Assembly: GCF_003752585.1 (NCBI RefSeq)
Contig: NZ_RKHR01000010.1
Span: 1-64,000, forward strand
Length of the DNA stretch: 64,000 nucleotides
Source: Sinobacterium caligoides
Lineage (GTDB): Bacteria; Pseudomonadota; Gammaproteobacteria; Pseudomonadales; Sinobacteriaceae
Direction of reading: 5' to 3'
The notes beneath the pieces were generated by a model. The model did no database searches and was not told the DNA's origin. It saw only the letters and a program-made list of their open reading frames with translations. The translations under genes were made by a program, and so were the position numbers. Shown piece after piece: positions 21,191-32,438 of this stretch. The stretch's first letter is position 1, and each line of letters opens with the position of its first letter.

Positions 21191-21826
21191 ATGACTATTG
21201 GTATAGTCGGCCTAAAACGCGGTATGACACGAGTGTTTACCGATGAAGGTGTCTCCATTCCGGTTACTGTGATTGAGGCTTCGCCCAATCGTGTAACTCA
21301 GATCAAAACAGTTGATACTGACGGCTATGACGCTGTTCAGATTACAACTGGTTCTCGTCGCGCGTCTCGCGTGAGCAAGGCAGCAGCTGGTCATTATGCT
21401 AAGGCAAGCGTAGAAGCTGGTCGTGGTGTCTGGGAATTCCGTTTGGAAGATGCATCTGCGGAGCTGGCCCTTGGCGGCGAGCTGACAGTTGAAGCTTTCG
21501 AAGCTGGCCAGAAAATTGATGTTACTGGTCAGTCTAAAGGTAAAGGTTTCCAGGGTGGTATCAAGCGTTGGAATTTCTCCATGCAGGATGCTACACACGG
21601 TAACTCGATCTCTCACCGTTCAAACGGTTCTATTGGTATGTGTCAGACCCCTGGTCGCGTCTTCAAAGGTAAGAAGATGTCCGGTCATATGGGTTCTGAG
21701 CGCACAACCACACAGAATCTAGAAGTTGTGCGGGTAGATGTCGAGCGCAACCTGATATTGGTTAAGGGTCCAGTTCCTGGTGCCAACGGTGGCGACGTTA
21801 TTATTCGCCCAGCCGTTAAAGCTTAA
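21191..21826 (+). CDS. rplC: 50S ribosomal protein L3
   Basis: Early 23S-binding protein with a long loop reaching the peptidyl transferase centre, 211 aa. Conserved [11 protein letters not shown]-terminus and the [17 protein letters not shown] loop (about residues 151-168). The ATG at 21191 is chosen over GTG at 21188, with AGAGG upstream. rplD follows after 18 bp. Confidence 0.97.
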   Translation: MTIGIVGLKRGMTRVFTDEGVSIPVTVIEASPNRVTQIKTVDTDGYDAVQITTGSRRASRVSKAAAGHYAKASVEAGRGVWEFRLEDASAELALGGELTVEAFEAGQKIDVTGQSKGKGFQGGIKRWNFSMQDATHGNSISHRSNGSIGMCQTPGRVFKGKKMSGHMGSERTTTQNLEVVRVDVERNLILVKGPVPGANGGDVIIRPAVKA

Positions 21827-21844
21827 TACTAGGGAGTTTTGAGC

Positions 21845-22447
21845 ATGCAGCTAAATATAGCCGGTGCAGGGACCTTAGAAGTTTCTGACACAGCATTTGC
21901 AAGAGAATTTAACGAAGACTTGGTTCACCAAGTAGTAACTGCCTATCTGGCAGGTGCTCGTCAAGGTACCCGTGCACAGAAGAACCGCGCTGCGGTTTCT
22001 GGTGGCGGTGCTAAGCCTTGGCGCCAAAAAGGTACTGGCCGCGCGCGTGCCGGTACAATCCGCAGCCCAATATGGCGTTCAGGTGGTGTTACATTTGCTG
22101 CTCAACCTCAGGATTTTTCACTGAAGTTGAATCGTAAGATGTATCGTGCCGCTCTTCAGACTATCTGGTCTGAATTGCTTCGTCAGGAACGTGTTGTCGT
22201 AGTGGAAGACTTCGCTATTGATGCACCAAAGACCAAGCTTCTGAAAGCTAAGCTTTCAGAAGCCGGTCTAGAGAACGTACTGATTGTTACTGAAGAAGTT
22301 GATACCAGCTTGTTCCTAGCGGCTCGCAACCTGCATAAGGTTGATGTACGTGATGTTTCTGGTGTTGATCCAGTTAGTCTTGTTGGCTTCGATAAAGTGT
22401 TGGTAACTGTTGCCGCACTTAAGAAAGTTGAAGAGGGACTATCATGA
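21845..22447 (+). CDS. rplD: 50S ribosomal protein L4
   Basis: Lines the exit tunnel and in enterics represses the S10 operon. 200 aa. The extended loop [20 protein letters not shown] and [18 protein letters not shown] is clear. The ATG at 21845 follows TAGGGAG; an in-frame TTG lies two codons earlier. It overlaps rplW by 4 bp (ATGA), indicating translational coupling. Confidence 0.96.
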   Translation: MQLNIAGAGTLEVSDTAFAREFNEDLVHQVVTAYLAGARQGTRAQKNRAAVSGGGAKPWRQKGTGRARAGTIRSPIWRSGGVTFAAQPQDFSLKLNRKMYRAALQTIWSELLRQERVVVVEDFAIDAPKTKLLKAKLSEAGLENVLIVTEEVDTSLFLAARNLHKVDVRDVSGVDPVSLVGFDKVLVTVAALKKVEEGLS

Positions 22448-22737
22448 ATCAGGAACGCGTATTCAAAGTAGTGATGGGTCCACACGTATCTGAAAAAGCT
22501 GCCATGGCTGCCGAGAGCAACCAAGTGGTTTTTAAAGTTGCTGTTGACGCTACCAAGCTAGAAGTTAAAAACGCCGTTGAGAAGATCTTTGATGTGAAAG
22601 TTGAAGGTGTTCGCGTAGTTAACGTAAAGGGCAAATGCAAAATGAACCGTTATGGTCAAGTTCGCAAGCCTAGCTGGAAAAAAGCATACGTTAGCTTAGC
22701 GGAAGGTCAAGACATTGACTTCGCAGCAGCCGAATAA
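22444..22737 (+). CDS. rplW: 50S ribosomal protein L23
   Basis: 97-aa protein at the tunnel exit that docks trigger factor and SRP. Conserved PHVSEKAAM at the N-terminus and the [18 protein letters not shown] loop. It starts inside the rplD stop codon. Confidence 0.96.
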   Translation: MNQERVFKVVMGPHVSEKAAMAAESNQVVFKVAVDATKLEVKNAVEKIFDVKVEGVRVVNVKGKCKMNRYGQVRKPSWKKAYVSLAEGQDIDFAAAE

Positions 22738-22751
22738 AGGAGATAGGTAGA

Positions 22752-23579
22752 ATGGCTATTGTAAAAATGAAACCTACTTCTCCTGGTCGCCGTCACGTAG
22801 TTCGTATCGTAAGTGATGAGCTACATAAAGGCGCGCCGCACAAAGCGTTGCTGGAGAAGAAGAGTAAGTCTGGCGGTCGTAATAACAACGGTCGTATCAC
22901 TACTCGTCACATTGGTGGTGGACACAAGCAGCACTATCGCGTTATTGACTTTAAGCGAGTCAAAGACGGTATTGCGGCGACTGTTGAACGCCTAGAGTAC
23001 GATCCCAATCGTACGGCTCACATTGCTCTTATCTGTTACGCAGATGGTGAGCGCGCTTATATTATCGCTCCTAAGGGCGTTAAAGCAGGTGATGAGCTCA
23101 TGTCTGGTGAAGCTGCGCCAATCAAAGTGGGTAACACTTTGCCGCTGCGTAATGTTCCACTAGGTTCAACCGTTCACGCTATTGAGCTTAAGCCAGGTAA
23201 GGGTGCGCAAATTGCACGTTCTGCCGGTACTTCTGCTCAGTTAGTTGCTCGTGAAGGTCGTCACGTTACTCTACGTCTCCGCTCCGGCGAAATGCGTAAA
23301 GTGCTTGCAGACTGTCGCGCAACATTAGGCGAAGTATCTAACAGCGAACACAGCTTACGTAAGCTGGGTAAAGCTGGTGCTTCACGCTGGCGTGGTGTTC
23401 GTCCAACCGTTCGCGGTGTCGCGATGAACCCTGTAGATCACCCACATGGTGGTGGTGAAGGTCGTACCTCTGGTGGCCGTCATCCAGTTTCACCTTGGGG
23501 AACTCCTACTAAGGGCTTCAAGACTCGTAAGAACAAACGTACTGATAAGCTAATCGTGCGTCGTCGCGGTTCTAAGTAA
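22752..23579 (+). CDS. rplB: 50S ribosomal protein L2
   Basis: 275-aa protein needed for subunit association and peptidyl transferase assembly. It contains [20 protein letters not shown] near residue 42 and the universally conserved C-terminal [11 protein letters not shown] loop. AGGAGATAGGTAG precedes the ATG. Confidence 0.97.
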   Translation: MAIVKMKPTSPGRRHVVRIVSDELHKGAPHKALLEKKSKSGGRNNNGRITTRHIGGGHKQHYRVIDFKRVKDGIAATVERLEYDPNRTAHIALICYADGERAYIIAPKGVKAGDELMSGEAAPIKVGNTLPLRNVPLGSTVHAIELKPGKGAQIARSAGTSAQLVAREGRHVTLRLRSGEMRKVLADCRATLGEVSNSEHSLRKLGKAGASRWRGVRPTVRGVAMNPVDHPHGGGEGRTSGGRHPVSPWGTPTKGFKTRKNKRTDKLIVRRRGSK

Positions 23580-23607
23580 CTGCGCGATAGATAGAGAGGA
23601 ATTAGTT

Positions 23608-23883
23608 GTGCCACGTTCACTAAAGAAAGGTCCTTTTATCGATCTTCACCTGTTGAAGAAAGTTGAAAAGGCACTGGACAGCAACGATAAGCGTCCAATC
23701 AAAACTTGGTCGCGCCGCTCCATGATCAGCCCAGATATGGTTGGACTGACTCTAGCGGTACATAACGGTCGCCAGCACGTGCCAGTATTGGTTAACGAAG
23801 AAATGGTCGGTCATAAACTGGGCGAATTTGCTGTAACGCGTACCTATAAAGGTCACGTTGCAGACAAGAAAGCCAAGCGCTAA
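23608..23883 (+). CDS. rpsS: 30S ribosomal protein S19
   Basis: 91-aa 30S head protein forming a complex with S13 and contacting the A-site finger. [18 protein letters not shown] and the C-terminal [16 protein letters not shown] are typical. GTG start with GAGAGGAA upstream. Confidence 0.96.
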   Translation: MPRSLKKGPFIDLHLLKKVEKALDSNDKRPIKTWSRRSMISPDMVGLTLAVHNGRQHVPVLVNEEMVGHKLGEFAVTRTYKGHVADKKAKR

Positions 23884-23895
23884 GGGGTTATTGAG

Positions 23896-24231
23896 ATGGA
23901 AGTATCCGCCAAGCTGAAAGGTGCGCGTATATCTGCTCAAAAAGCTCGTTTGGTAGCTGATCAGATCCGCGGCAAGTCTGTTGAGGAAGCACTAGATATC
24001 CTAGCGTTTTCTAACAAGAAGGCTGCAGAAATCATCAAGAAAATTGTTGATTCTGCGATTGCCAATGCCGAACACAACGAAGGTGCTGATATCGACGAAC
24101 TGTCAATATCTACCATCTTTGTTGATGAAGGTATGACTATGAAGCGTATCCGCCCGCGTGCCAAAGGTCGTGCAGATCGTATTATGAAGCGCAGTTGTCA
24201 TATCACTGTCAAAGTCGCTGACATTAACTAG
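23896..24231 (+). CDS. rplV: 50S ribosomal protein L22
   Basis: 111-aa protein with a beta-hairpin lining the exit tunnel constriction ([19 protein letters not shown]). It starts 12 bp after rpsS. Confidence 0.96.
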   Translation: MEVSAKLKGARISAQKARLVADQIRGKSVEEALDILAFSNKKAAEIIKKIVDSAIANAEHNEGADIDELSISTIFVDEGMTMKRIRPRAKGRADRIMKRSCHITVKVADIN

Positions 24232-24242
24232 GAGAGTGCCAG

Positions 24243-24920
24243 ATGGGTCAGAAAGTACACCCCACCGGTATCCGACTCGGTATCGTCAAGAGTCACAACT
24301 CTGTCTGGTATGCCGACAAGCAGGGTTACGCTAAGAACCTGATTAACGATCTTGAAGTTCGCTCTTTTGTTGAAAAAGAACTTGCTCATGCATCAGTTAG
24401 CCGCATTCTTATCGAACGCCCAGCTCAAAGCTGCAGACTGACTATTTTCACCGCTCGCCCCGGTATCGTTATCGGTAAGAAAGGTGAAGATGTAGATAAG
24501 CTACGTAAGAAGCTTACCGCAATGACTGGCGTTCCTGTCCAGATCAACATCGAAGAGATCCGCAAGCCGGACCTCGACGCTAAGTTGACTGCTCAGAACG
24601 TTGCTCAGCAGCTAGAACGTCGTGTGATGTTCCGTCGTGCTATGAAGCGCGCGGTCCAGAACGCAATGCGTCAAGGTGCACTAGGTGTAAAGATTCAGAT
24701 CGGTGGTCGTCTTGGCGGCGCTGAGATCGCACGTAGCGAGTGGTACCGTGAAGGTCGCGTTCCGCTACATACATTGCGTGCTGATATCGATTATGCAACC
24801 TATGAAGCTCACACTACTTATGGTGTGTTGGGTATCAAGGTGTGGATCTTTAAGGGCGAAATTCTAGAAAACGAACTTCCAGCTGTCGAAAAAAAGCCAG
24901 CAAAGAAGTCTGCTAAGTAA
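24243..24920 (+). CDS. rpsC: 30S ribosomal protein S3
   Basis: 225-aa protein at the mRNA entry channel with helicase-related role. KH domain with [18 protein letters not shown] (about 77-94) and a lysine-rich C-terminal tail ([10 protein letters not shown]). Confidence 0.97.
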   Translation: MGQKVHPTGIRLGIVKSHNSVWYADKQGYAKNLINDLEVRSFVEKELAHASVSRILIERPAQSCRLTIFTARPGIVIGKKGEDVDKLRKKLTAMTGVPVQINIEEIRKPDLDAKLTAQNVAQQLERRVMFRRAMKRAVQNAMRQGALGVKIQIGGRLGGAEIARSEWYREGRVPLHTLRADIDYATYEAHTTYGVLGIKVWIFKGEILENELPAVEKKPAKKSAK

Positions 24921-24931
24921 GGAGTACGCCA

Positions 24932-25345
24932 ATGTTATTGCCGAAGCGTACAAAGTTTCGCAAGATGATGAAGGGCCGCAACCGCGGCCTAGCACACCGT
25001 GGTAGCAAGGTCTCCTTCGGTGAATATGCGTTGAAAGCTACAGGTCGTGGTCGTATCACTGCTCGTCAAATCGAAGCAGCTCGTCGCGCTATGACTCGTC
25101 ATATCAAACGTGGTGGTAAAATCTGGATTCGCGTTTTTCCTGATAAGCCGATTACTCAGAAGCCTCTTGAGGTTCGTCAGGGTAAAGGTAAGGGTAACGT
25201 TGAGTACTGGGTTGCTCTAATACAGCCAGGTAAAATCCTGTACGAAGTAGAGGGTGTCTCTGAAGAGCTTGCTCGCGAAGCATTCGCGCTTGCTGCAGCA
25301 AAGATTCCAGTTGCCACTGCTTTCGTTAAACGGACGGTAATGTGA
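24932..25345 (+). CDS. rplP: 50S ribosomal protein L16
   Basis: 137-aa protein near the A site of the 50S. Starts [19 protein letters not shown]; the loop [16 protein letters not shown] carries the arginine that oxygenase YcfD/RoxA hydroxylates in E. coli. Its stop overlaps the rpmC start. Confidence 0.97.
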   Translation: MLLPKRTKFRKMMKGRNRGLAHRGSKVSFGEYALKATGRGRITARQIEAARRAMTRHIKRGGKIWIRVFPDKPITQKPLEVRQGKGKGNVEYWVALIQPGKILYEVEGVSEELAREAFALAAAKIPVATAFVKRTVM

Positions 25346-25536
25346 TGAATACAACTGAATTGAAAGCTAAAAGCGTTGAAGAGCTTAAGGCTCAGCTACT
25401 GACATTGCTCGAAGAGCAATTTAAGTTGCGTATGCAGAAGGCTACTGGTCAGTTGAATCAGTCGCATTTGCTAAAGGCTACTCGTCGTGATATCGCACGG
25501 GTAACAACCGTGTTGAATCAAAAGGCAGGTAATTAA
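25345..25536 (+). CDS. rpmC: 50S ribosomal protein L29
   Basis: 63-aa two-helix protein beside the tunnel exit, close to L23. The ATG at 25345 shares a base with the rplP TGA; GTG one codon earlier is the alternative. Contains [21 protein letters not shown]. Confidence 0.94.
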   Translation: MNTTELKAKSVEELKAQLLTLLEEQFKLRMQKATGQLNQSHLLKATRRDIARVTTVLNQKAGN

Positions 25537-25538
25537 TC

Positions 25539-25799
25539 ATGGCTGAAGCAACAACTGCACGTACCGCGACCGGTAAAGTGACTAGCAACAAAATGGATAA
25601 AACCGTTACTGTTCTAGTTGAGCGTCGTGTTAAGCATGCGATCTACGGCAAATATATCACTCGCTCATCTAAGCTACATGCACATGATGAAAGCAATGAG
25701 TGTAAAATTGGCGACGTAGTGACCATCCAGGAAACTCGTCCGTTGTCTAAGACTAAGTCTTGGGCTTTGGTCAAGATTGAAGAGCGCGCTGAAGCTTAA
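25539..25799 (+). CDS. rpsQ: 30S ribosomal protein S17
   Basis: 86-aa OB-fold protein that binds 16S rRNA early in assembly. [22 protein letters not shown] is the family N-terminus. Starts 2 bp after rpmC; last gene of the S10 operon proper. Confidence 0.96.
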   Translation: MAEATTARTATGKVTSNKMDKTVTVLVERRVKHAIYGKYITRSSKLHAHDESNECKIGDVVTIQETRPLSKTKSWALVKIEERAEA

Positions 25800-25850
25800 G
25801 TCTTAGGACTTGAGCTCGCTTCTAACGAAGAGCGACTCCCGGAGTAAAGA

Positions 25851-26219
25851 ATGATTCAGACACAATCCTACCTTGATGTAGCAGACAACAGTGGCGCACG
25901 CCGTGTTATGTGTATCAAGGTATTAGGTGGTTCACATCGCCGCTATGCGCGCGTTGGTGACATCATCAAAGTTACCGTCAAGGAAGCAATTCCTCGCGGT
26001 AAAGTCAAGAAGGGTCAGGTAATGAACGCAGTAGTCGTTCGTACCAAGCAAGGCGTACGTCGTAATGACGGTTCAAAGATTAAGTTCGATGACAACGCCG
26101 CGGTATTGTTGAATGCCAGCAACGCCCCTATTGGCACACGTATTTTTGGGCCAGTTACTCGTGAATTGCGCTCAGAAAAGTTCATGAAAATTGTTTCTTT
26201 GGCTCCAGAAGTACTTTAA
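25851..26219 (+). CDS. rplN: 50S ribosomal protein L14
   Basis: 122-aa protein at the subunit interface, site of intersubunit bridges and of silencing factor RsfS. Conserved [18 protein letters not shown] and [13 protein letters not shown]. First gene of the spc block; a 51-bp gap separates it from rpsQ with no promoter that I can defend. Confidence 0.97.
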   Translation: MIQTQSYLDVADNSGARRVMCIKVLGGSHRRYARVGDIIKVTVKEAIPRGKVKKGQVMNAVVVRTKQGVRRNDGSKIKFDDNAAVLLNASNAPIGTRIFGPVTRELRSEKFMKIVSLAPEVL

Positions 26220-26250
26220 GTACTTCTTGGACGAAGATCGAGGTCTGAAA

Positions 26251-26565
26251 ATGCGTAAGATTAAGCGTGACGACGAAATAATCGTTATCGCCGGCAAAGA
26301 CAAGGGTAAGCGCGGTAAGGTTTCTTCTGTTAAGAAGGATGGCCGTCTTGTTGTTTCTGGTATTAATGTTATTAAGAAGCATCAAAAGCCTAACCCTCAA
26401 GCGGGTGTAGCTGGTGGGATTATCGAAAAGGAGGCTGCAATTCAGGCTTCCAATGTTGCGATTTTTAACCCAAACACTAACAAAGCTGATCGAGTAGGTT
26501 TCAAAGTAGAGGGCGACGTTAAAACTCGCATCTACAAATCTACTGGCGAAGCTATTGATGCTTAA
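26251..26565 (+). CDS. rplX: 50S ribosomal protein L24
   Basis: 104-aa KOW-domain assembly initiator protein ([17 protein letters not shown]). The ATG at 26251 gives the usual MRKIKR N-terminus; an ORF opening at 26191 overlaps the rplN end and is an artefact. Confidence 0.96.
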   Translation: MRKIKRDDEIIVIAGKDKGKRGKVSSVKKDGRLVVSGINVIKKHQKPNPQAGVAGGIIEKEAAIQASNVAIFNPNTNKADRVGFKVEGDVKTRIYKSTGEAIDA

Positions 26566-26584
26566 GGTGTCTTGAGGGTTTATA

Positions 26585-27124
26585 ATGGCTAATTTGCAAG
26601 AAATCTACAAAAGCGAGCTGATGGCTAAGCTGCAAGAAGAGCTTAACCTAAAGAACGTAATGGAAGTGCCACGTATCACTAAAATCACCCTGAATATGGG
26701 TGTAGGTGAGGCGTTGGGTGATAAGAAAGTTCTAGAACATGCTGTGGGCGATCTAGAGAAAATCGTTGGTCAGAAAGTTGTGGTCACTAAAGCGCGCAAG
26801 TCTATTGCGGGTTTTAAGGTTCGCGAAGACTGGCCAATCGGTTGTAAGGTAACTCTGCGCGGTGAGCGCATGTATGAGTTCCTTGATCGCTTGATTGCTA
26901 TTGCTATTCCACGTATTCGTGATTTCCGGGGCTTGAACCCGAAGTCGTTTGACGGTCGTGGTAACTATGCAATGGGTGTGACTGAGCAGATCATCTTCCC
27001 TGAAATTGAATACGACAAGATAGATGCACTACGTGGTTTGGATATTGCTATCACAACCTCGGCTCGCACTGACGACGAAGGTCGCGCATTGCTACGTGCA
27101 TTTAACTTCCCGTTTAAGAACTAA
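26585..27124 (+). CDS. rplE: 50S ribosomal protein L5
   Basis: 179-aa 5S rRNA-binding protein of the central protuberance. Contains [27 protein letters not shown] and [10 protein letters not shown]. In E. coli the S8 repressor site of the spc operon lies at the rplE start; I did not find a clear structure here. Confidence 0.97.
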   Translation: MANLQEIYKSELMAKLQEELNLKNVMEVPRITKITLNMGVGEALGDKKVLEHAVGDLEKIVGQKVVVTKARKSIAGFKVREDWPIGCKVTLRGERMYEFLDRLIAIAIPRIRDFRGLNPKSFDGRGNYAMGVTEQIIFPEIEYDKIDALRGLDIAITTSARTDDEGRALLRAFNFPFKN

Positions 27125-27135
27125 GGGCTAGTAAA

Positions 27136-27441
27136 ATGGCGAAGAAATCTATGATCGCTCGCGAAGCAAAGCGTGAGCGCACCGTTGCGAAGTTTGCTAC
27201 TAAGCGTGCTGAACTGAAGGCAATTATTGTTAACCCAACCTCCTCTGATGAGCAGGTTTGGGATGCTCAAATTGCGCTACAGAAGCAGCCACGTAATGCT
27301 AGCGCTAGTCGTCAGCGTCGACGTTGCCAGATAACTGGCCGTCCACACGGCGTATACCGCAAGTTTGGTCTGTGTCGTAACAAGTTGCGTGAAGCGGCTA
27401 TGCGCGGCGACATTCCAGGTCTTGTTAAGGCCAGCTGGTAA
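27136..27441 (+). CDS. rpsN: 30S ribosomal protein S14 (zinc-free form)
   Basis: 101-aa 30S head protein. It is the long form without the CXXC pairs of the zinc-binding paralog (only [20 protein letters not shown]). Starts 11 bp after rplE. Confidence 0.96.
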   Translation: MAKKSMIAREAKRERTVAKFATKRAELKAIIVNPTSSDEQVWDAQIALQKQPRNASASRQRRRCQITGRPHGVYRKFGLCRNKLREAAMRGDIPGLVKASW

Positions 27442-27461
27442 TTTAAATTTAGGAGCTAGCT

Positions 27462-27857
27462 ATGAGTATGCAAGATCCGTTGGCGGATATGTTAACCCGT
27501 ATCCGTAACGCCCAAATGGCTGCGAAGCCATCTGTTAGCATGCCTTCATCTAAGTTGAAGGTCGCAGTTGCTAACGTGCTTAAAGAAGAAGGTTACGTAA
27601 CCGATTTAAGCGTCAGTGATGTTGAAGGTAAGGTCGTTCTTAACATCGATTTAAAATATTTCGAAGGCAAGCCTGTCATCGAAGAGATCGATCGTGTAAG
27701 CCGCCCAAGCCTACGTCAATACGTCGGTTCAGGTGACCTACCAAAAGTACGTGGTGGTCTAGGCGTGGCAATTGTTACTACCTCTAAGGGTGTAATGACT
27801 GACCGTGCAGCCCGTGCTGCAGGTGTTGGTGGCGAAGTGCTTTGCACTGTCTTCTAA
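27462..27857 (+). CDS. rpsH: 30S ribosomal protein S8
   Basis: 131-aa central-domain protein of 30S and spc operon repressor in enterics. [18 protein letters not shown] matches E. coli from the first Met. TAGGAG precedes it. The C-terminal [22 protein letters not shown] is typical. Confidence 0.97.
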   Translation: MSMQDPLADMLTRIRNAQMAAKPSVSMPSSKLKVAVANVLKEEGYVTDLSVSDVEGKVVLNIDLKYFEGKPVIEEIDRVSRPSLRQYVGSGDLPKVRGGLGVAIVTTSKGVMTDRAARAAGVGGEVLCTVF

Positions 27858-27882
27858 CAATACTAGGTTAAGAGAAAGAATT

Positions 27883-28416
27883 ATGTCACGAGTAGCAAAA
27901 AGTCCTGTACAGCTCCCTAGTGGAGTTGAGGTTACTCTTAAAGGCCAGAACCTATCTGTTAAAGGTGGTAAAGGTACTTTAGAGCTGGTCGTTCACGATT
28001 CCGTTACCGTTAACCAAGACGAAAGTGTTTTAACCTTTGAAGCGGCTGCTGGCGATAAGTCAGCTTCAGCTTTAGCGGGAACAATGCGTTCACTTGTTAA
28101 CAACATGGTAATTGGTGTTAGCGAAGGCTTCGAGAAAAAGTTGATTCTTAATGGTGTCGGTTACCGTGCGAAAGCAAGCGGTAAGGTGCTGAATCTAACT
28201 CTCGGTTTTTCGCATCCAGTGAATTACGAACTGCCTGAAGGTGTTAGTGCCACAACGCCATCTCAAACTGAGATCGTTATTAGTGGTTCTGATAAGCAAA
28301 AGGTTGGTCAAGCGGCTGCAGAGATTCGTGCCTATCGTCCACCAGAGCCTTATAAGGGCAAGGGTGTGCGTTACGCGGACGAACATGTACGTCGTAAAGA
28401 AGCCAAGAAGAAGTAA
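27883..28416 (+). CDS. rplF: 50S ribosomal protein L6
   Basis: 177-aa protein beside the sarcin-ricin loop. Start at 27883 ([17 protein letters not shown]); an ORF opening at 27805 only extends back into rpsH. The C-terminal [20 protein letters not shown] is the family signature. Confidence 0.97.
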   Translation: MSRVAKSPVQLPSGVEVTLKGQNLSVKGGKGTLELVVHDSVTVNQDESVLTFEAAAGDKSASALAGTMRSLVNNMVIGVSEGFEKKLILNGVGYRAKASGKVLNLTLGFSHPVNYELPEGVSATTPSQTEIVISGSDKQKVGQAAAEIRAYRPPEPYKGKGVRYADEHVRRKEAKKK

Positions 28417-28425
28417 GGTAAAATC

Positions 28426-28776
28426 ATGAGCGTGAAGAATGAATCAAGACAGCGCCGTGCACGTCGTGCACGCGCTAAGATGCGCGAGTTAGGTGCTGTT
28501 CGCCTAGCCGTCCATCGCACTCCTCGCCACATCTACGCACAGGTGATCTCACCTGAAGGCGACAAGGTGTTGGCCCAGGCGTCGACCCTGGATAGCGCAC
28601 TGCGTGCAGGCAAAACTGGTAACAAGGAAGCTGCTGCGGCAGTGGGTAAGCTTGTTGCTGAGCGTGCTAAAGAAGCAGGTATCTCAAAAGTAGCGTTCGA
28701 TCGTAGTGGTTTCCAGTACCACGGTCGTGTACAGGCCTTGGCCGACGCTGCACGTGAAGCTGGATTGGAGTTCTAA
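28426..28776 (+). CDS. rplR: 50S ribosomal protein L18
   Basis: 116-aa 5S rRNA-binding protein. Arg-rich N-terminus ([14 protein letters not shown]), [16 protein letters not shown] and C-terminal [24 protein letters not shown] are all typical. Confidence 0.96.
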   Translation: MSVKNESRQRRARRARAKMRELGAVRLAVHRTPRHIYAQVISPEGDKVLAQASTLDSALRAGKTGNKEAAAAVGKLVAERAKEAGISKVAFDRSGFQYHGRVQALADAAREAGLEF

Positions 28777-28785
28777 GGTAAAAAT

Positions 28786-29295
28786 ATGGCTTTTAATAAA
28801 GAGACAGACAAAAATACCGAAGGGCTACAGGAAAAGCTGGTTCAAGTTAACCGCGTAGCTAAAGTTGTTAAAGGTGGTCGTATCTTCGGTTTCACCGCAC
28901 TGACTGTAGTCGGTGATGGCGAAGGTAAGGTCGGCTTCGGTCGTGGTAAGGCGCGTGAAGTGCCAATCGCAATCCAGAAAGCTATGGAAGCAGCTCGTCG
29001 TAACTTGATCCAAGTTGATCTGAATGGCGACACTATCCAATACGCAATTAAGGCGCGCCACGGCGCATCTAAGGTATACATGCAGCCAGCTTCTGCTGGT
29101 ACGGGTATCATTGCCGGTGGCGCTATGCGTGCTGTGCTCGAGCTTGCAGGTGTACACAACGTTTTGGCTAAGTGTTACGGCTCTACCAATCCAGTCAACG
29201 TCGTTCGTGCGACTTACAACGGTCTTGCACAGATGCGCTCTCCAGAGCAAATCGCTGCTAAGCGTGGTAAGAGCATTGAAGACATCACAGGCTAA
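28786..29295 (+). CDS. rpsE: 30S ribosomal protein S5
   Basis: 169-aa protein needed for decoding accuracy and mRNA unwinding. It has the S5 dsRBD fold: [20 protein letters not shown] and [18 protein letters not shown]. The spectinomycin loop (residues about 20-30, VVKGGR) looks wild type. Confidence 0.97.
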   Translation: MAFNKETDKNTEGLQEKLVQVNRVAKVVKGGRIFGFTALTVVGDGEGKVGFGRGKAREVPIAIQKAMEAARRNLIQVDLNGDTIQYAIKARHGASKVYMQPASAGTGIIAGGAMRAVLELAGVHNVLAKCYGSTNPVNVVRATYNGLAQMRSPEQIAAKRGKSIEDITG

Positions 29296-29304
29296 GGTGT
29301 GAAG

Positions 29305-29490
29305 ATGTCTAAGAAAACTATTAAAGTTACGCAGTTGCGATCAAAGTTTGGTCGCCTACCTGCTCACCGTGCATGTATTGACGGTCTCGGACTGCGTCGT
29401 ATTGGTCATACTGTTGAAGTAGAAGATACTCCTTCTGTTCGCGGTATGATCAACAAGGTCAACTATCTTGTTAAGGTTGAGGGAGAGTAA
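29305..29490 (+). CDS. rpmD: 50S ribosomal protein L30
   Basis: 61 aa, [22 protein letters not shown]. The ATG at 29305 is favoured over GTG at 29299 because AAGGTG lies just upstream. Ends 2 bp before rplO. Confidence 0.95.
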   Translation: MSKKTIKVTQLRSKFGRLPAHRACIDGLGLRRIGHTVEVEDTPSVRGMINKVNYLVKVEGE

Positions 29491-29492
29491 AC

Positions 29493-29936
29493 ATGGCTGA
29501 ATTACGTCTTAACACTCTGAGCCCTGCACCTGGCGCAAAGCATGCTAAAAAGCGTGTCGGACGCGGCATTGGTAGTGGTACTGGTAAGACTTGTGGCCGC
29601 GGTCACAAAGGTCTGAAGTCTCGCTCAGGCGGTAGTGTACGTCCTGGTTTTGAAGGTGGTCAGATGCCTTTGCAGAAGCGTTTACCTAAGTTTGGCTTTA
29701 CCTCTCGTATCTCACGCGTTAGCGCTGAAGTACGTTTGGGTGAGCTAAACACAGTAAATGCTGATGTTATTGATTTGGCAGCTCTTAAAGACGCTGATAT
29801 CATTGGCGGCCAGATGATCCGTGCAAAAGTAATTTTGTCGGGCGAAATCACCAAGGCAGTCACTTTGAAAGGTCTTGCGTGCACCAAAGGCGCACGCGCT
29901 GCAATCGAAGCTGCCGGCGGCAAAGTCGAGGACTAA
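29493..29936 (+). CDS. rplO: 50S ribosomal protein L15
   Basis: 147-aa protein whose Gly/Lys-rich N-terminus ([20 protein letters not shown]) threads into 23S rRNA. secY begins immediately after the stop codon, so translation is probably coupled. Confidence 0.97.
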   Translation: MAELRLNTLSPAPGAKHAKKRVGRGIGSGTGKTCGRGHKGLKSRSGGSVRPGFEGGQMPLQKRLPKFGFTSRISRVSAEVRLGELNTVNADVIDLAALKDADIIGGQMIRAKVILSGEITKAVTLKGLACTKGARAAIEAAGGKVED

Positions 29937-31277
29937 ATGGCTAAAAAAGGACCACTTGCGTCAAGTGGTCAATCTGGCACAGGCGAGCTTTGGGCTCGCC
30001 TTCGCTTTCTATTCTTAGCAATAGTGGTATACCGGATTGGCACACACATTCCAGTTCCAGGGATTAACCCTGATGAGCTGGCTAAGCTATTCAACCAGAA
30101 CCAAGGTACTGTCCTGGGTTTATTCAATATGTTCTCGGGCGGTGCCCTACAGCGTATGAGTATACTCGCGCTAGGGATAATGCCTTACATATCTGCCTCG
30201 ATTATAATGCAGCTAATGTCGGCAGTTTCGCCAACATTAGAGGCGTTAAAGAAAGAGGGTGAGGCTGGGAGACGCAAGATAAGTCAGTACACGCGTTATG
30301 GTACTGTCTTGCTGGCTACTGTACAGGCCGCGGGTATGTCCGCAGGCATGGCAGGTCAGGGTCTAGCTCTGTTGCCTGAGGCAGCTACTTCTGTCGATCT
30401 GATGCTGTTCCATTTCGTGGCGGTTATTTCGCTCGTGACCGGTTCGGTATTCATGATGTGGCTGGGAGAGCAGGTTACTGAACGTGGTATTGGCAACGGC
30501 ATTTCGATGCTGATATTTGCCGGTATTGTTGCCGGGTTACCGGGAGCGATTGGTCAGTCACTGGAGCAGGCTCGTCAAGGTGAGTTAAACTTGCTGGTGC
30601 TTTTGGTTGTGGTCGCCCTGGCTATTGCGGTGATTTATTTTGTCGTAATGATCGAGCGTGGCCAGCGTCGTATCGCGATCAACTATGCTAAGCGTCAGCA
30701 GGGGCGTCGAACCTACGCGGCTCAAAGCTCGTTCCTGCCTCTTAAGGTGAATATGGCCGGTGTTATTCCAGCTATTTTTGCCAGCAGCATTCTGCTCTTT
30801 CCAGCGTCAGTGGCGCAATGGATCGGCCAGTCTTCTGATAATATGGAATGGTTGCAAGATGTTGCCCTCGCTATTGGCCCGGGTCAGCCTCTCAATATCC
30901 TTCTATTTACAGTCTTTATAGTGTTCTTCTGTTTCTTCTATACGGCATTGGTTTTCAATCCCGATGAAGTGGCAGATAACCTGAAGCGTTCTGGTGCATT
31001 TGTTCCAGGGATACGTCCAGGCAAAAACACTGCGCAATATATCGATGGTGTGCTGACTCGTCTAACTATGTTTGGCGCCGGTTATATCGCACTAGTTTGT
31101 CTACTGCCGCAGTTCCTGGTTGTATTTGCTAATGTACCGTTCTATCTCGGTGGTACTTCTCTGTTAATCGTTGTAGTGGTTATCATGGACTTTATGTCCC
31201 AGGTGCAAAGCCATCTGATGAGTAATCAATACGATGGTCTAATGCAGAAGGCCAACTTGAAAAACTACGGTAAGTAG
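29937..31277 (+). CDS. secY: Protein translocase channel SecY
   Basis: 446-aa ten-helix inner-membrane channel of the Sec pathway. Visible marks: VPGIN after TM1, the plug region [34 protein letters not shown] and the cytoplasmic loop with [14 protein letters not shown]. The ATG abuts the rplO stop; its ribosome-binding site (GAGGA) lies inside rplO. Membership in the spc operon ties channel synthesis to ribosomes. Confidence 0.97.
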   Translation: MAKKGPLASSGQSGTGELWARLRFLFLAIVVYRIGTHIPVPGINPDELAKLFNQNQGTVLGLFNMFSGGALQRMSILALGIMPYISASIIMQLMSAVSPTLEALKKEGEAGRRKISQYTRYGTVLLATVQAAGMSAGMAGQGLALLPEAATSVDLMLFHFVAVISLVTGSVFMMWLGEQVTERGIGNGISMLIFAGIVAGLPGAIGQSLEQARQGELNLLVLLVVVALAIAVIYFVVMIERGQRRIAINYAKRQQGRRTYAAQSSFLPLKVNMAGVIPAIFASSILLFPASVAQWIGQSSDNMEWLQDVALAIGPGQPLNILLFTVFIVFFCFFYTALVFNPDEVADNLKRSGAFVPGIRPGKNTAQYIDGVLTRLTMFGAGYIALVCLLPQFLVVFANVPFYLGGTSLLIVVVVIMDFMSQVQSHLMSNQYDGLMQKANLKNYGK

Positions 31278-31334
31278 TTTTTATCGGGGCGGGGCGCTAT
31301 TGACCTCGTCTCTTTTTCGCGTTTGGAGTCGGAA

Positions 31335-31451
31335 ATGAAAGTTCGCGCATCTGTTAAAAAAATGTGTCGCAACTGCAAAATTGTTCGCCGTAACGGTGCG
31401 GTTCGAGTGATTTGCAAAGCAGAACCACGTCACAAACAGCGTCAGGGTTAA
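31335..31451 (+). CDS. rpmJ: 50S ribosomal protein L36
   Basis: 38-aa protein, [20 protein letters not shown] and onward. Cys-11, Cys-14, Cys-27 and His-33 form the zinc site, so this is the zinc-binding (C+) form. TTGGAG lies upstream of the ATG. Normal last gene of the spc operon. Confidence 0.96.
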   Translation: MKVRASVKKMCRNCKIVRRNGAVRVICKAEPRHKQRQG

Positions 31452-31468
31452 TTTACCCACGCTACTAG

Positions 31469-31496
31469 ACCACCGAGAGGTGGTTGATTTTTGTCT
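31469..31496 (+). terminator. Terminator-like hairpin between rpmJ and rpsM
   Basis: ACCACC (31469-31474) pairs with GGTGGT (31479-31484) around GAGA, followed by TGATTTTTG. It separates the spc and alpha groups. The remaining 105 bp up to rpsM may hold the S4-binding leader known in E. coli, but I could not fold a clear pseudoknot. Confidence 0.55.
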
Positions 31497-31600
31497 GCTC
31501 AGTGTGTAGACTCTTGCGCCTTTCGCATTCCAAGTTGTGAGGCTTGGGTGTGAGGGGTAATTAGAGTTAGCATTAGAGCTAATCAAGATTGGAGTTAAAA

Positions 31601-31957
31601 ATGGCCCGTATAGCTGGTGTTAATATACCAGATCACAAGCACGCGGTGATCTCGCTGACCTACATTTATGGTGTTGGTCGTACAAGTGCGAAGAAGATGT
31701 GTGCAGCAACTAACATTGCTGAAGATGCTAAGATTTCAGATCTTAGTGAAGAACAAATTGATGCACTGCGTAACGCAGTAGCAACTCTTACTACTGAAGG
31801 TGATCTTCGTCGTGAGGTGTCTATGAACATCAAACGTCTGCTAGATTTAGGTTGTTACCGTGGTCTTCGCCACCGTCGCAGTCTGCCTCTTCGTGGTCAG
31901 CGCACTAAGACAAACGCGCGTACCCGTAAAGGTCCTCGTAAGCCAATTCGTAAGTAA
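31601..31957 (+). CDS. rpsM: 30S ribosomal protein S13
   Basis: 118-aa head protein contacting P-site tRNA and intersubunit bridges. [21 protein letters not shown] start, C-terminal basic tail [12 protein letters not shown]. First gene of the alpha operon (rpsM-rpsK-rpsD-rpoA-rplQ). The ATG at 31601 follows TTGGAG. Confidence 0.97.
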   Translation: MARIAGVNIPDHKHAVISLTYIYGVGRTSAKKMCAATNIAEDAKISDLSEEQIDALRNAVATLTTEGDLRREVSMNIKRLLDLGCYRGLRHRRSLPLRGQRTKTNARTRKGPRKPIRK

Positions 31958-32025
31958 TCAATATTTTTGATTGTTTAGTGTAGCTGTATGAAAAATACAG
32001 TGTCGATATTAAGCAGGGTAAGTAC

Positions 32026-32418
32026 ATGGCAAAGCCAAGTTCCAAAACTACACGTAAAAAGGTCAAAAAGACCGTTGTCGATGGTATCGCGCACATTCAT
32101 GCGTCGTTTAACAATACCATCGTCACTATCACTGACCGTCAAGGAAACGCATTGACTTGGGCCACCGCCGGTGGTTCTGGTTTCCGTGGTTCTCGTAAAT
32201 CAACTCCATTTGCTGCACAGGTTGCTGCTGAACGGGCCGGCATCGCCGCGCAGGAGTATGGGTTGAAGAACCTTGACGTTCAGGTTAAAGGTCCAGGACC
32301 AGGCCGTGAATCAGCAGTTCGCGCCTTGAATAACTGTGGTTATAAAATCACAAATATTACCGATGTGACTCCGATCCCTCACAACGGCTGTCGTCCACCT
32401 AAGAAACGTCGCGTGTAA
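32026..32418 (+). CDS. rpsK: 30S ribosomal protein S11
   Basis: 130-aa platform protein near the E site. Contains [21 protein letters not shown] and the C-terminal [18 protein letters not shown], near-invariant in the family. Confidence 0.97.
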   Translation: MAKPSSKTTRKKVKKTVVDGIAHIHASFNNTIVTITDRQGNALTWATAGGSGFRGSRKSTPFAAQVAAERAGIAAQEYGLKNLDVQVKGPGPGRESAVRALNNCGYKITNITDVTPIPHNGCRPPKKRRV

Positions 32419-32438
32419 CTGAGACTAGGAATTAGAAA